Origin: Paludibacteraceae bacterium
GTDB lineage: Bacteria > Bacteroidota > Bacteroidia > Bacteroidales > Paludibacteraceae
Assembly: GCA_017527495.1 (NCBI GenBank)
Contig: JAFXPY010000001.1
Coordinates: 62,001 to 126,000 of the forward strand
Direction of reading: 5' to 3'
DNA: 64,000 nt
Positions 1 through 9,186 of the stretch are shown in pieces. Positions within the stretch are counted from its first letter, which is position 1, and every line of letters begins with the position of its first letter. Below the pieces are notes generated by a model that had not been told where the DNA came from, did no database searches, and saw only the letters and a program-made list of their open reading frames with translations. Both the position numbers and the translations under genes were made by a program.

Positions 1-1014
1 ATGCGCTTCTTGTGCACCGGCTGTATTGGTGTGGAACTGACGGAATTGGTGATATTGTGGTCCGTAGTTTTCGGTAATTTCTGTTTTTGCTGTGCCTAAT
101 GCAAGTGACGACAAGTTGACAGAGTCGGTACGCATATATGTTATGTGTCCTTCTTCGTAAAGGCTTTGTGCAATGCGCATCGTTGTTGCAACGGGAAATC
201 CTAATTTGCGAGCCGCCTCTTGTTGGAGTGTTGAGGTCGTGAAAGGTGGAGCAGGGTGGCGTTTGGATGGTGTGGTTTGTATGTTGCTGATGCTGAATTG
301 TGTTTTAGTGCATTGCTCTAAGAACTCACGAGCCTCTGATTCAGTCTGGAAACGATGGTTAAGCTCGGCTTTGATTGTTGTGTTTTGCCCGTTGGCATCG
401 TCTCCTGTGAATATACCTACAACACGATAACTTGATTCCGGTTTGAAGTCATTTATTTCACGCTCTTTCTCCACTATGAGTCGTACAGCCACCGACTGAA
501 CGCGTCCTGCCGAGAGTTTGGGCTTTACTTTGCGCCAGAGGACAGGTGAGAGCTCAAAGCCTACGATACGATCGAGAACACGACGAGCTTGTTGAGCATT
601 GACAAGATTGAGATCTATGGTGCGTGGATTGGCAACGGCTTCAAGAATAGCATTCTTGGTTATCTCATGAAAGACGATGCGTTTTGTACTTTTAGGGTCT
701 AATTTCAAAACTTCAGCCAAATGCCATGCTATAGCCTCTCCCTCGCGGTCCTCATCGGATGCGAGCCACACAGTGTCAGCCTTTTTGGCTTCCGATTTGA
801 GCTCTGCAACGAGATGTGTCTTGTCCGGCTCTATGACATAATGAGGTTGGTAATTGTTTTTCAAATCAATACCTAAACTGTCGTGTTGACTTTTGTCACC
901 CTCAATATCGCGTATGTGTCCTTTGCTGGACATGACTTTGAAGTCTTTGTCTAAAAACTTTTCTATCGTTTTGGCTTTTGAGGGGGACTCAACAATTACT
1001 AAATTCTTACTCAT
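1..1014 (-). CDS. topA: DNA topoisomerase I, N-terminal 338 residues (runs off the window)
   Basis: Type IA topoisomerase that relaxes negative supercoils by single-strand passage. Translating the complement from the ATG at 1014 gives MSKNLVIVESPSKAKTIEKF, the Toprim start. The Toprim acidic motif DEDREGEAIAWHL and later QARRVLDRIVGFELSP follow. The catalytic tyrosine lies in GHITYMRTDS near residue 319, so the active site is inside the window; the rest of the core and the C-terminal zinc/DNA-binding repeats are beyond base 1. No stop was met to the window edge. A divergent promoter lies at 1041-1072. The family assignment is certain; the full length cannot be judged. Confidence 0.96.
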   Translation of the reverse strand, partial: MSKNLVIVESPSKAKTIEKFLDKDFKVMSSKGHIRDIEGDKSQHDSLGIDLKNNYQPHYVIEPDKTHLVAELKSEAKKADTVWLASDEDREGEAIAWHLAEVLKLDPKSTKRIVFHEITKNAILEAVANPRTIDLNLVNAQQARRVLDRIVGFELSPVLWRKVKPKLSAGRVQSVAVRLIVEKEREINDFKPESSYRVVGIFTGDDANGQNTTIKAELNHRFQTESEAREFLEQCTKTQFSISNIQTTPSKRHPAPPFTTSTLQQEAARKLGFPVATTMRIAQSLYEEGHITYMRTDSVNLSSLALGTAKTEITENYGPQYHQFRQFHTNTAGAQEAH

Positions 1015-1040
1015 CGTCTTTAACCTTATTTTTTGCGTCG

Positions 1041-1072
1041 CAAAATTACTCTAACTTTTTCATTTGACCAAA
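1041..1072 (-). promoter_or_regulatory. Bacteroidota-type promoter for topA
   Basis: On the minus strand TTTG (1072-1069) is followed after 20 bp by TAATTTTG (1048-1041). This matches the TTTG / TAnnTTTG consensus of the primary sigma factor of Bacteroidota. Predicted transcription start is near 1035, giving a leader of about 20 nt before the topA ATG at 1014. Confidence 0.7.
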
Positions 1073-1109
1073 TTACTTTTTATTTTTTTTGTATTTTAGT
1101 ATGATTTGT

Positions 1110-1140
1110 TTTGATTTTGTTGCTATTTTCCGTAATTTTG
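1110..1140 (+). promoter_or_regulatory. Bacteroidota-type promoter abutting the acyltransferase start codon
   Basis: TTTG (1110-1113), 19 bp, TAATTTTG (1133-1140). The -7 element ends 4 bases before the ATG at 1145, so the transcript would start at or within a few bases of the start codon. It is back to back with the topA promoter in the same 130-bp gap. Confidence 0.65.
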
Positions 1141-1144
1141 CAAC

Positions 1145-1675
1145 ATGAATATTAAGGAAATCAAATTTGCAGGTTGGACGGTTGTCGATAATTCGCCTGA
1201 CATAGTGAGGTGTGTCGTTTGTGTTGCTCCGCATACTTCTAATTGGGATTTTATTGTCGGTATGACGGCAAGTCGCCGGCTTGGCAGAAGGATTCATTTT
1301 CTTATGAAATCTGATTGGTTTGTCGGACCATTGCGCTATTTATTTGAGGAGCTTGGCGGGATAGCCGTTGATAGGTCGTCGAAGAATGGACTTGTAGACC
1401 AACTTGTAGAACGTTTCGCTCTCGACTCCTCGCTGTGCGTGGCGTTCACACCGGAAGGGACTCGAAGTGCTAATCCGCATTGGAAAAGTGGTTTCTATCA
1501 AGTGGCATGCAAGGCTGACGTGCCTCTGCTCTTGGCAAAAATAGACTTCCAAAGTAAGCATATTGAGATTTCCGAACCGATTGAGATACAAGGTGATTAT
1601 AATTTAGATATAGCGAAAATTAAAGAGTATTTTAAAGAGTGTAAGGGCAAAAATCCGGAAAATTTTGTTTTATGA
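1145..1675 (+). CDS. PlsC-like lysophospholipid acyltransferase family protein
   Basis: Likely transfers an acyl chain to a lysophospholipid or related acceptor at the inner face of the membrane. The acyltransferase signature HX4D is present as HTSNWD (H30, D35), and the second block FTPEGTR (E104-R107) binds the phosphate in this family. At 176 residues it is a short, single-domain member without a strong N-terminal membrane helix. The next Met downstream lies after HTSNWD, so the start at 1145 is required even though the promoter almost touches it. It overlaps the nitrilase gene by ATGA (1672-1675), so the two are probably translationally coupled. The exact acceptor is unknown. Confidence 0.85.
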   Translation: MNIKEIKFAGWTVVDNSPDIVRCVVCVAPHTSNWDFIVGMTASRRLGRRIHFLMKSDWFVGPLRYLFEELGGIAVDRSSKNGLVDQLVERFALDSSLCVAFTPEGTRSANPHWKSGFYQVACKADVPLLLAKIDFQSKHIEISEPIEIQGDYNLDIAKIKEYFKECKGKNPENFVL

Positions 1676-2442
1676 AAGTAGCATTATTCCAGTTTGAAAG
1701 TGAATGGCTTGAGCCGAAAAAAAATCTTGATAAGTTAGGCGAGTGGTTGGGCCGGTTAGAAAGTGATGTTGATATCGTCGTTTTGCCGGAATTATTTACA
1801 ACCGGTTTTTGCGTAGATAGGCTTGATTTGGCTGAGCCCTTAGACGGGGCAACGGTCTCTATTTTGAGACAATACGCACAGCGATATGATATAGCTCTTG
1901 TGGGTAGTTTTTTAGCCGTAGAAGGTGGTAAGTATTATAATGAAGCTTTCTTTGTCACACCTGAATATACATTTTTTGAGCCCAAGCGTCATCTCTTTGC
2001 TCGTGGTGGTGAGAAACAATATTTCACAAGCGGTGATAGCAGGATGATTATTGAGTATATGGGTGTCAAATTCTGTGTTTTGGTGTGTTATGATTTGCGT
2101 TTTCCTGTGTGGAGTAGGAACACGAGCGGTTATGATTATGATGTTCTGATTTATGTTGCGGCTTGGCCTCAGGAACGTATTCGATGGTGGAATAATTTGC
2201 TTATGGCTCGCAGTATTGAGAATCAGTGTATTGTATGTGGTGTGAATGCAGTAGGTGTTGACGGCAATGGTCTGCATTATCCCGGGCATTCAACCATCAT
2301 TGATACCCGTTTGCAGCATTTAGTGGAGTTTTCTGACGATGAAGAAGGCATTCGTGTTGCAGAATTAGATATAGCCGCTTTGCGGCATTTTCGCGAGAAA
2401 TGTCCAATGTATTTAGAGGCAGACAAGTTCAGATTTGAATAA
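1672..2442 (+). CDS. Carbon-nitrogen hydrolase (nitrilase superfamily), omega-amidase-like
   Basis: Cytoplasmic amidase with the Glu-Lys-Cys triad of the nitrilase fold: E40 in LPELFTTGF, a lysine in PKRHLF (about K105), and C139 in VCYDLRFPVWSR. The FTTGF and CYDLRFPVWSR blocks are typical of YafV/omega-amidase members, which hydrolyse alpha-ketoglutaramate or ketosuccinamate and so repair by-products of glutamine transamination. The 256-residue length fits. The gene overlaps the upstream acyltransferase by 4 bases and ends directly at a bidirectional terminator hairpin. The substrate is inferred from the subfamily only. Confidence 0.88.
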   Translation: MKVALFQFESEWLEPKKNLDKLGEWLGRLESDVDIVVLPELFTTGFCVDRLDLAEPLDGATVSILRQYAQRYDIALVGSFLAVEGGKYYNEAFFVTPEYTFFEPKRHLFARGGEKQYFTSGDSRMIIEYMGVKFCVLVCYDLRFPVWSRNTSGYDYDVLIYVAAWPQERIRWWNNLLMARSIENQCIVCGVNAVGVDGNGLHYPGHSTIIDTRLQHLVEFSDDEEGIRVAELDIAALRHFREKCPMYLEADKFRFE

Positions 2443-2481
2443 AAAAAACAGGCAACCCCAAGCGTGTTGCCTGTTTTTTTT
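2441..2481. terminator. Bidirectional rho-independent terminator
   Basis: Perfect stem of an A8 run plus CAGGCAAC on the left and GTTGCCTG plus a T8 run on the right, with a 9-nt loop. It overlaps the stop codons of the nitrilase gene (plus) and of the small minus-strand ORF, so it can end transcripts from both sides. Confidence 0.88.
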
Positions 2482-2716
2482 ATTCAAACTCATATTCTTC
2501 AATAAGTTTAATATATTCATCTTCTTTTAAATCTAATTTGTCAAGACTATCTAAAAAATCTACATAGTCTTTCATTTTAATGCTCACATATTTTAGTATC
2601 ATATTCTGTTTCAAACTATCGTGCAGGTAATAATATTTATCACTTTTGGCGAAATAAACTTCTTTAGATAAGTCTAAGCTATCTAAACTGTCTGTTATTC
2701 CGCAATAGCCACACAT
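2480..2716 (-). CDS. Small acidic hypothetical protein (78 aa)
   Basis: I do not recognise a family. The product starts MCGYCG (a CxxC-like Cys pair) and is rich in Asp, Leu, Lys and Tyr, with the related segments DSLDSLDLSKE near the start and DFLDSLDKLDLKED near the end. No signal peptide or membrane helix is seen. Its stop codon falls in the shared terminator with the nitrilase gene, which supports a real transcript. A perfect AAAGGAGGTGA Shine-Dalgarno match lies upstream (2742-2732) but 18 nt from the ATG, farther than usual, and in-frame upstream codons hit a stop. No promoter match was found. It may be a genuine small gene or a decayed remnant. Confidence 0.45.
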   Translation of the reverse strand: MCGYCGITDSLDSLDLSKEVYFAKSDKYYYLHDSLKQNMILKYVSIKMKDYVDFLDSLDKLDLKEDEYIKLIEEYEFE

Positions 2717-2930
2717 ACTATTCTCTAATATTCACCTCCTTTCGGTTTGAAAAGTTATCTTAAAATCATATTCAAGGATAACACTTTTTTTACGAGATAT
2801 TCAAGTGTTTTATACATTTTTTTAAATTCTATTAACCACTTATTAACATGCTAAATAATGTTAACAAAGTGTTAAATTTTAGTTAAAAATCGCTTATTTC
2901 GGTGTTTTAGGCTATTTAAAGCTGATATTT

Positions 2931-2962
2931 TTTGGTGAAATGAAAAAAAAGTGTTAATTTTG
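2931..2962 (+). promoter_or_regulatory. Promoter of the ribosomal superoperon
   Basis: TTTG (2931-2934), 20 bp, TAATTTTG (2955-2962), an exact Bacteroidota consensus. It lies about 95 bases before the rpsL ATG, leaving a leader of about 85-90 nt. It is the only clear match in the 340-bp gap 2717-3056, which is otherwise AT-rich without a supported gene. Confidence 0.8.
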
Positions 2963-3056
2963 CACGCTTTTTGGCATGATTGTGCCCGTATGTGAAGCGG
3001 GTAATCGTGAAAAAGCAGTAATTTTTAGTCAAATTTAATTAAAAAAACATTAGAAA

Positions 3057-3437
3057 ATGCCAACAATTCAACAGTTAGTTAGAAAAGGGCGAACAGAACT
3101 TATCGACAAGAGCAAAAGTCCTGCATTGGACAGCTGCCCACAACGCCGTGGTGTTTGTGTGCGTGTTTACACCACAACACCTAAGAAACCTAATTCAGCA
3201 ATGCGTAAAGTAGCGCGTGTGCGTCTTACCAACAACAAAGAAGTCAACGCTTACATCCCGGGAGAGGGACACAACTTGCAAGAGCACAGTATCGTAATGG
3301 TACGTGGTGGTCGTGTGAAGGACCTTCCTGGTGTTCGTTATCACGTTGTTCGTGGAACACTCGATACAGCAGGTGTGGCTAACCGCCTCCAACGCCGCTC
3401 GAAATATGGTGCTAAACGCCCAAAAGCTAAAAAATAA
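3057..3437 (+). CDS. rpsL: 30S ribosomal protein uS12
   Basis: Decoding-centre protein of the small subunit. The 126 residues match uS12 throughout, with TTPKKPNSA and the [13 protein letters not shown] loop. Residues K43 and K88, where changes give streptomycin resistance, are both the wild-type lysines, so no rpsL-type resistance is encoded. It is the first gene of the superoperon, behind the promoter at 2931-2962. It is followed by a 181-bp gap with a hairpin before rpsG. Confidence 0.99.
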   Translation: MPTIQQLVRKGRTELIDKSKSPALDSCPQRRGVCVRVYTTTPKKPNSAMRKVARVRLTNNKEVNAYIPGEGHNLQEHSIVMVRGGRVKDLPGVRYHVVRGTLDTAGVANRLQRRSKYGAKRPKAKK

Positions 3438-3476
3438 GATTCTGTTTCAAAAAACTTGACTAACAACTTGATATAA

Positions 3477-3501
3477 GTACTAAGTGGAAACACCTGAGTA
3501 C
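3477..3501 (+). promoter_or_regulatory. 25-nt hairpin in the rpsL-rpsG gap
   Basis: Arms GTACTAAGTG and CACCTGAGTAC fold around a short GAAA loop; no T-run follows, so this is not an ordinary terminator. The outer bases GTACT/AGTAC and the 25-nt length recur in a second hairpin at 6341-6365. The rest of the gap 3438-3618 holds no promoter match or ORF that I can support. Confidence 0.45.
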
Positions 3502-3618
3502 AAGAGAGAAAAAGGAGTTGATCGGTTGAGTAAACTAGCCCAAAAGGGAAGTTGAAGCAATTTAACAACCAAAACGTTTAAGGCATAGAGCCTGACGATT
3601 AAAAAAACAAACAAGAAA

Positions 3619-4095
3619 ATGAGAAAAGGTAAACCAAAGAAACATGTCATCCTCCCAGATCCAGTATTTGGCGAAGTGATGGTTACAAAATTCGTAAATC
3701 ACCTTATGTATGACGGTAAGAAAACCAAATCATACGAGATATTCTATACAGCATTGAATGTAGTAGGTGAGAAAATGAAATCAGAAGACAAGCCTGCTTT
3801 GGACATCTGGAAAAAAGCACTTGCTAATATCACACCGGAAGTAGAAGTAAAATCACGTCGTATCGGTGGTGCAACATTCCAAGTTCCAACAGAGATTCGT
3901 CCTGACCGTAAAGAGTCAATCTCGATGAAAAATATGATCAACTTCGCTCGCAAACGCGGTGGTCATTCAATGGCAGAGAAATTGGCTGCAGAAATAATGG
4001 ATGCGTTCAACAACCAAGGTGGTGCATTCAAGAAGAAAGAAGAGATGCACCGTATGGCTGAGGCTAACCGTGCTTTTGCTCACTTCAGATTTTAA
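3619..4095 (+). CDS. rpsG: 30S ribosomal protein uS7
   Basis: Primary binder of the 16S 3' major domain, near the E site. The 158-residue product has the typical [15 protein letters not shown] start and the [21 protein letters not shown] helical region. It is of the shorter bacterial type, without the C-terminal extension of E. coli K-12. It is second in the operon and 41 bp before fusA. uS7 is the translational autoregulator of the str operon in E. coli; whether it binds this leader is not shown. Confidence 0.99.
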   Translation: MRKGKPKKHVILPDPVFGEVMVTKFVNHLMYDGKKTKSYEIFYTALNVVGEKMKSEDKPALDIWKKALANITPEVEVKSRRIGGATFQVPTEIRPDRKESISMKNMINFARKRGGHSMAEKLAAEIMDAFNNQGGAFKKKEEMHRMAEANRAFAHFRF

Positions 4096-4136
4096 TTAGG
4101 TATTAATATATAAGGTATAAAAAGAAATTTAAATAA

Positions 4137-6254
4137 ATGGCAAAGCACGATTTAAAATTTAATAGGAACATAGGCATTATGGCTCACATTGATGCCGGTA
4201 AGACAACAACATCAGAGCGTATATTGTTCTACACAGGTCTTACTCATAAAATTGGTGAGGTGCATGATGGAGCCGCTACTATGGACTGGATGGAGCAAGA
4301 ACAAGAGCGTGGTATAACAATCACCTCTGCTGCTACAACCACCTATTGGAACTATAAAGGCGATAAATACAAAATCAATTTGATTGACACTCCGGGGCAC
4401 GTTGACTTCACCGTTGAGGTTGAGCGCTCGCTCCGTATCTTGGACGGTGCTGTTGCTGCATTCTGTGCAGTGGGTGGTGTTGAACCACAATCAGAAACAG
4501 TATGGCGTCAAGCAGACAAATATCATGTTCCACGTATCGGATATGTAAACAAGATGGACCGTTCCGGTGCCGACTTCTTTGAGGTTGTTCGCCAAGTGAA
4601 AGAAGTCCTCGGAGCTACTCCTTGCCCGATACAAATTCCTGTCGGAGCAGAAGAAACTTTCAAAGGCGTTATCGACCTCATCAAAATGAAAGCTATTCTT
4701 TGGCACGATGAGACAATGGGTGCTGACTATTCAGAGGAGGAAATTCCGGCAGACTTACGTGCTGATGCAGAAGAGTGGCGCGACAAAATGCTCGAGACAT
4801 GTGCAGAATTTGATGATGTGGTTATGACCAAATATTTCGACGACCCATCACAAATCACAGAAGACGAGATACGTGCTGCAATACGCAAAGGAACACTCGA
4901 ACTCAAAATTTATCCTATGGTGTGCGGTTCTTCATTCAAGAACAAAGGCGTACAAACAATGCTTGATGCTGTGTGCGCTTATCTCCCAAGCCCACTTGAC
5001 ACACCAACAATCAAAGGTACTGATCCTAAAAATCCGGACGTAGAAATTGATCGTCATCCTTCAGAGGACGAACCATTGTGCGCACTCGCATTCAAAATCG
5101 CAACAGACCCTTATGTAGGTCGTCTGTGCTATTTCCGCGTCTATTCAGGTAAATTAGAGGCAGGCTCATACGTTTATAATACACGTTCGGGCAAGAAAGA
5201 GCGTATCTCACGTATATTCCAAATGCACTCAAATCACCAAAATCCGGTTGACTTCATTGCTGCCGGTGATATAGGTGCAGGAGTGGGTTTCAAAGATATT
5301 CGTACAGGTGATACACTTTGTTCTGAAGATGCACCTATCGTTCTTGAGTCAATCGACTTCCCGGATCCAGTGATTGGTATATCAGTAGAGCCAAAGACAC
5401 AAAAAGACCTCGACAAACTCGGTGTTGGTCTTGCCAAACTTGCAGAAGAAGACCCGACATTCACAGTTCGTACCGACGAACAATCAGGTCAGACAGTGAT
5501 TAGCGGTATGGGTGAGTTGCACCTCGAGATTATTATCGATCGTTTGCGCCGTGAGTTCAAAGTTGAATGTAACCAAGGTCGCCCACAAGTTAACTATCGT
5601 GAGGCTATAACCCAACCGGTAGAACTTCGTGAAGTTTACAAAAAACAGTCAGGTGGTCGTGGTAAATTTGCTGATATTATTGTACGAGTTGAACCGGCAG
5701 ACGAAGGATTCGAAGGATCATTGCAATTTGAAGATATCGTCAAAGGCGGTAACATTCCAAAGGAATATATCCCTTCAATTCAAAAAGGATTCCAGACAGC
5801 AATGCGCAATGGTGTGTTGGCAGGATTCCCTGTTGATAAACTCAAAGTTACAGTTATAGATGGTTCGTTCCACCCTGTAGATTCCGACCAATTGTCATTC
5901 GAAATCTGTGCCCAGATAGCTTTCAAGAACGCTTGCGCAAAAGCAAAACCTGTTCTTATGGAGCCAATCATGAAGATTGAGGTAGTAACTCCGGAAGAAT
6001 ATATGGGTGATGTGATTGGCGACTTGAACAAACGCCGTGGTCAAGTAGGAGGTATGGAGACAAGCCGTACCGGCGCTCGTATCATCAAAGCTACTGTGCC
6101 ATTGGCAGAGATGTTCGGTTACGTAACAGCATTGCGTACAATAACATCAGGCCGCGCAACAAGTTCAATGGAATTCTCACACTATGCTCCGGTAAGCAAC
6201 CAGCTCGCAAAAGCAGTGCTTACAGAAGTAGGTGGTCGTGTGGATCTCGTATAA
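4137..6254 (+). CDS. fusA: Elongation factor G
   Basis: GTPase that drives translocation of tRNA and mRNA on the ribosome. The 705-residue protein has the G1 loop AHIDAGKTT (16-24), G3 DTPGHVDF (84-91) and G4 NKMD (138-141), followed by the EF-G domains II to V. The switch I effector ERGITI is intact. It lies in the usual str position after rpsG, but no tuf gene follows; instead a 138-bp gap with two hairpins leads to rpsJ. It is probably the main EF-G, given its ribosomal context. Confidence 0.98.
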   Translation: MAKHDLKFNRNIGIMAHIDAGKTTTSERILFYTGLTHKIGEVHDGAATMDWMEQEQERGITITSAATTTYWNYKGDKYKINLIDTPGHVDFTVEVERSLRILDGAVAAFCAVGGVEPQSETVWRQADKYHVPRIGYVNKMDRSGADFFEVVRQVKEVLGATPCPIQIPVGAEETFKGVIDLIKMKAILWHDETMGADYSEEEIPADLRADAEEWRDKMLETCAEFDDVVMTKYFDDPSQITEDEIRAAIRKGTLELKIYPMVCGSSFKNKGVQTMLDAVCAYLPSPLDTPTIKGTDPKNPDVEIDRHPSEDEPLCALAFKIATDPYVGRLCYFRVYSGKLEAGSYVYNTRSGKKERISRIFQMHSNHQNPVDFIAAGDIGAGVGFKDIRTGDTLCSEDAPIVLESIDFPDPVIGISVEPKTQKDLDKLGVGLAKLAEEDPTFTVRTDEQSGQTVISGMGELHLEIIIDRLRREFKVECNQGRPQVNYREAITQPVELREVYKKQSGGRGKFADIIVRVEPADEGFEGSLQFEDIVKGGNIPKEYIPSIQKGFQTAMRNGVLAGFPVDKLKVTVIDGSFHPVDSDQLSFEICAQIAFKNACAKAKPVLMEPIMKIEVVTPEEYMGDVIGDLNKRRGQVGGMETSRTGARIIKATVPLAEMFGYVTALRTITSGRATSSMEFSHYAPVSNQLAKAVLTEVGGRVDLV

Positions 6255-6265
6255 AAAAAACAAGA

Positions 6266-6316
6266 ATTTTGTGGCAACGGAGCAAGCGAATGACTCTTTG
6301 CTCCTGCCCACAAAAT
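6266..6316 (+). promoter_or_regulatory. Leader hairpin between fusA and rpsJ
   Basis: Arms ATTTTGTGG...CCACAAAAT (9 bp) and GGAGCAA...TTGCTCC (7 bp) form a two-part stem with a small internal bulge and a loop of about 12 nt. No U-run follows directly. The position, at the 5' side of the S10 cluster, is where E. coli has the L4-controlled S10 leader, but I see no sequence resemblance, so a regulatory role is inference. Confidence 0.45.
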
Positions 6317-6340
6317 ATGAAATAATTTATTAACAAACAT

Positions 6341-6365
6341 GTACTCAGCCTATTGTGCTTAGTAC
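6341..6365 (+). promoter_or_regulatory. Second 25-nt GTACT hairpin, before rpsJ
   Basis: Arms GTACTCAGC and GCTTAGTAC pair with one mismatch around CTATTGT. Its outer eight bases on each side equal those of the reverse complement of the hairpin at 3477-3501 (GTACTCAG N9 CTTAGTAC). It lies 27 bases before the rpsJ start. Confidence 0.45.
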
Positions 6366-6392
6366 TCAAAAAAAAACTTATTACAAAACATT

Positions 6393-6704
6393 ATGAGTCA
6401 ACAAAAAATTCGTATCAAACTGAAATCTTACGATCACATGTTGGTAGATAAATCAGCAGAGAAAATAGTAAGAACAGTTAAAGGCACAGGTGCAGTAGTG
6501 AGTGGTCCAATTCCACTTCCGACACACAAACGCATCTTTACAGTCAATCGTTCAACATTCGTGAACAAAAAATCACGTGAGCAATTCCAGCTCTCATCAT
6601 ACAAACGATTGATTGATATCTACAATTCAAATCAAAAGACAGTTGATGCTTTGATGAAATTAGAATTAGCATCAGGTGTTGATGTAGAAATTAAATTGTC
6701 ATAA
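6393..6704 (+). CDS. rpsJ: 30S ribosomal protein uS10
   Basis: Small-subunit head protein, which also partners NusB in antitermination in other bacteria. The 103-residue product matches uS10 ([34 protein letters not shown]). It opens the S10 cluster but sits in the same run as fusA, with no separate promoter match in the gap. Confidence 0.99.
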   Translation: MSQQKIRIKLKSYDHMLVDKSAEKIVRTVKGTGAVVSGPIPLPTHKRIFTVNRSTFVNKKSREQFQLSSYKRLIDIYNSNQKTVDALMKLELASGVDVEIKLS

Positions 6705-6784
6705 AAAAACGTAAAGCAGGGTAAATTGACAACAGGTCAATCTATGCTTTGCCGCTTACTAATTTATTAATTTATAAAATTGAA

Positions 6785-7402
6785 ATGCCAGGATTAATTG
6801 GAAGAAAAATCGGAATGACATCCGTATTCAGTGCCGATGGTAAGAATGTACCATGCACTGTTATCGAAGCAGGTCCTTGTGTAGTAACACAAGTGAAGAC
6901 TGTAGAGAAAGATGGCTATGAGGCAGTTCAGCTTGGTTTCGGTGAGAAAACCGAGAAACACACCAACAAAGCTGAGGCAGGTCACTTCAAGGCTGCCGGT
7001 GTTGCCCCACAAAGCCACTTGGTTGAGTTCAATGGTTATGACGAGGAATTAAAACTCGGAGACACCTTGACAGTAGAATTGTTCAAGGAGAACTCATTTG
7101 TAGATGTGATTGGAACATCAAAAGGTAAAGGATTCCAAGGTGTAGTTAAACGCCATGGTTTCGGCGGTGTTGGTCAGTCAACACACGGTCAGGACGACCG
7201 CTTGCGTGCTCCGGGTTCACTCGGTGCATCATCGTATCCATCACGAGTATTCAAAGGTATGCGTATGGCCGGCCGTACAGGTGGCGATCGCGTTACTGTT
7301 CAAAACTTATTAGTATTAAAGGTTATACCTGAGCACAACTTGATTTTGGTTAAAGGTAGTGTTCCGGGCGCAAAAAATTCAATCGTTATCATAAACAAAT
7401 AA
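6785..7402 (+). CDS. rplC: 50S ribosomal protein uL3
   Basis: Early-assembly large-subunit protein near the peptidyl transferase centre. I start it at the ATG of [15 protein letters not shown] (205 residues), the normal uL3 start; an in-frame ATG at 6749 would add 12 non-conserved residues. The loop [18 protein letters not shown] carries the conserved Gln near the active centre. rplD begins one base after the stop. Confidence 0.98.
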   Translation: MPGLIGRKIGMTSVFSADGKNVPCTVIEAGPCVVTQVKTVEKDGYEAVQLGFGEKTEKHTNKAEAGHFKAAGVAPQSHLVEFNGYDEELKLGDTLTVELFKENSFVDVIGTSKGKGFQGVVKRHGFGGVGQSTHGQDDRLRAPGSLGASSYPSRVFKGMRMAGRTGGDRVTVQNLLVLKVIPEHNLILVKGSVPGAKNSIVIINK

Positions 7403-7403
7403 A

Positions 7404-8033
7404 ATGGAAGTAAATATTTTAAATCAAAAAGGTGAGCAAACAGGCAAGAAAGTGCAGCTCAATGATGCCATTTTCGGCATTGAACCCAATGACCACGCCA
7501 TTTATTTGGATGTGAAACAATATTTGGCTAATCAGCGTCAGGGAACTCACAAATCAAAACAACGTAGTGAGATAGCAGGTTCAACTCGTAAATTAGGTCG
7601 CCAGAAAGGTGGCGGTGGTGCTCGTCCGGGTGATATCAAATCTCCTGTACGTGTCGGTGGTGGTCGTATATTCGGACCGGTTCCACGCGACTATAGTTTC
7701 AAACTTAACAAGAAAGAAAAACAACTTGCACGCAAGTCGGCTCTTTCATATAAAGTTAAAGACAATCAGTTGTTGGTACTCGATTCAATCAATATTGAGG
7801 CTCCAAAGACAAAAGATTTTATAGAAATTGCAAAAAATTTGCAAATTTTAGATAAAAAATGTTTATTTATTTTGCCATGTCAAAATAAAGCAGTATATTT
7901 GTCTGCTCGAAATTTGCAAAATGCAAAAGTTGTTACCGTATCAGAGTTGAACACATATTCAATTATGAACTCAAAGGTAGTGGTATTGCTTGAAGAAGCA
8001 GTTCCGGCTCTTGAGTCCGTTTTTAATGCATAG
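7404..8033 (+). CDS. rplD: 50S ribosomal protein uL4
   Basis: Lines the peptide exit tunnel. The 209-residue product shows the tunnel loop [19 protein letters not shown] (about residues 64-82), where macrolide-resistance changes occur in other species; it appears intact. In E. coli uL4 also represses its own operon. It is preceded by one spacer base after rplC, and its stop TAG runs into the AGGAGG site of rplW. Confidence 0.98.
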   Translation: MEVNILNQKGEQTGKKVQLNDAIFGIEPNDHAIYLDVKQYLANQRQGTHKSKQRSEIAGSTRKLGRQKGGGGARPGDIKSPVRVGGGRIFGPVPRDYSFKLNKKEKQLARKSALSYKVKDNQLLVLDSINIEAPKTKDFIEIAKNLQILDKKCLFILPCQNKAVYLSARNLQNAKVVTVSELNTYSIMNSKVVVLLEEAVPALESVFNA

Positions 8034-8045
8034 GAGGTTATCGTT

Positions 8046-8336
8046 ATGTCAATTATAATTAAACCCGTAGTTACAGAGAAGATGACCGGCCTGACAGACA
8101 AGTTGAACAGGTATGGTTTCTTAGTAGAAAGAACTGCTAACAAAGTTGAAATTAAAAAAGCAGTTGAACAAACGTATGGAGTAACAGTTTTGGCTGTTAA
8201 CACAATTGTGGTTACACCGAAAGTAAAATCACGCTACACAAAGAGTGGCGTTGTTACCGGTAAATCACGCTTGGTAAAGAAAGCTATCGTTACTCTTAAA
8301 GAAGGTGAAACAATAGATTTTTATAGCAATATTTAA
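8046..8336 (+). CDS. rplW: 50S ribosomal protein uL23
   Basis: Exit-tunnel rim protein and docking site for trigger factor and SRP. The 96-residue product starts [18 protein letters not shown], a standard uL23 opening. Unlike most genes here it has a clear AGGAGG Shine-Dalgarno 6-12 bases before the ATG, abutting the rplD stop. rplB follows after 5 bp. Confidence 0.98.
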   Translation: MSIIIKPVVTEKMTGLTDKLNRYGFLVERTANKVEIKKAVEQTYGVTVLAVNTIVVTPKVKSRYTKSGVVTGKSRLVKKAIVTLKEGETIDFYSNI

Positions 8337-8341
8337 GAAAA

Positions 8342-9166
8342 ATGGCTGTACGCAAATTAAAACCCTCTACACCGGGGCAAAGACACAAAATTATTGGGGC
8401 TTTTGATACAATTACTGCAACTACCCCAGAAAAATCTCTTGTATTTGGCGGCCGTAAGACAGGCGGTAGAAACAACACAGGTAAAGAAACCGCTCGTCAT
8501 ATCGGTGGCGGACACAAGCAGAAATACAGAGTAATTGATTTCAAACGAAATAAAGATGGTGTACCCGCAGTAGTAAAAACAATAGAGTACGATCCAAATC
8601 GTTCGGCTCGTATCGCATTGCTTTTCTATGCTGACGGTGAAAAACGTTATATTCTTGCACCTAATGGTTTGCAAATAGGTCAAACAATTCTTTCCGGTGC
8701 TGATGTAGCCCCTGAAGTAGGTAACGCTCTGCCTTTGCAGAACATACCTCTCGGTACATTGATTCACAACATTGAGCTTCGTCCTGGTCAGGGAGCCGTT
8801 ATGGTTCGTTCGGCAGGCGTTTTTGCTCAGCTGACATCTCGTGAAGACAAGTATGCAATCATCAAATTGCCTTCAGGCGAACTTCGCAAAGTGCTCTGCG
8901 CTTGCAAAGCAACTGTAGGTGTTGTTGGTAACTCAGACCATGGTTTGGAGAAATCAGGTAAGGCTGGTCGCTCACGTTGGTTGGGTCGTCGTCCACGAGT
9001 TCGTGGTGTTGCAATGAACCCTGTAGATCACCCAATGGGTGGTGGTGAAGGACGCGCTTCTGGTGGACACCCACGTTCACGCAAAGGTTTGCTCGCAAAA
9101 GGTTATAAAACCCGCACTCCTAAGAAGTTGTCTAATCAGTTTATTATTGAAAGAAGGAAAAAATAA
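8342..9166 (+). CDS. rplB: 50S ribosomal protein uL2
   Basis: Large-subunit protein needed for subunit joining and peptidyl transfer. The 274-residue product has the OB-fold and SH3-like parts and the conserved [18 protein letters not shown] segment; H230 corresponds to the essential His229 of E. coli. It lies in the standard S10 order between rplW and rpsS. Confidence 0.99.
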   Translation: MAVRKLKPSTPGQRHKIIGAFDTITATTPEKSLVFGGRKTGGRNNTGKETARHIGGGHKQKYRVIDFKRNKDGVPAVVKTIEYDPNRSARIALLFYADGEKRYILAPNGLQIGQTILSGADVAPEVGNALPLQNIPLGTLIHNIELRPGQGAVMVRSAGVFAQLTSREDKYAIIKLPSGELRKVLCACKATVGVVGNSDHGLEKSGKAGRSRWLGRRPRVRGVAMNPVDHPMGGGEGRASGGHPRSRKGLLAKGYKTRTPKKLSNQFIIERRKK

Positions 9167-9186
9167 CCTATTAATTGAAGCAAATT

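Noticed and set aside
2732-2742. Fragment of 16S rRNA 3' end on the plus strand
   Set aside because: Only 11 bases match the anti-SD and no further rRNA sequence flanks it; a Shine-Dalgarno on the minus strand explains it.
2820-2900. Similarity of GTTAAATTTTAGT words at 2.87 kb and 59.59 kb as a shared regulatory site
   Set aside because: Short AT-rich words are expected by chance in these AT-rich gaps; flanks do not align.
6749-6784. Upstream in-frame start for rplC
   Set aside because: Adds 12 residues absent from uL3; the [12 protein letters not shown] start is conserved.
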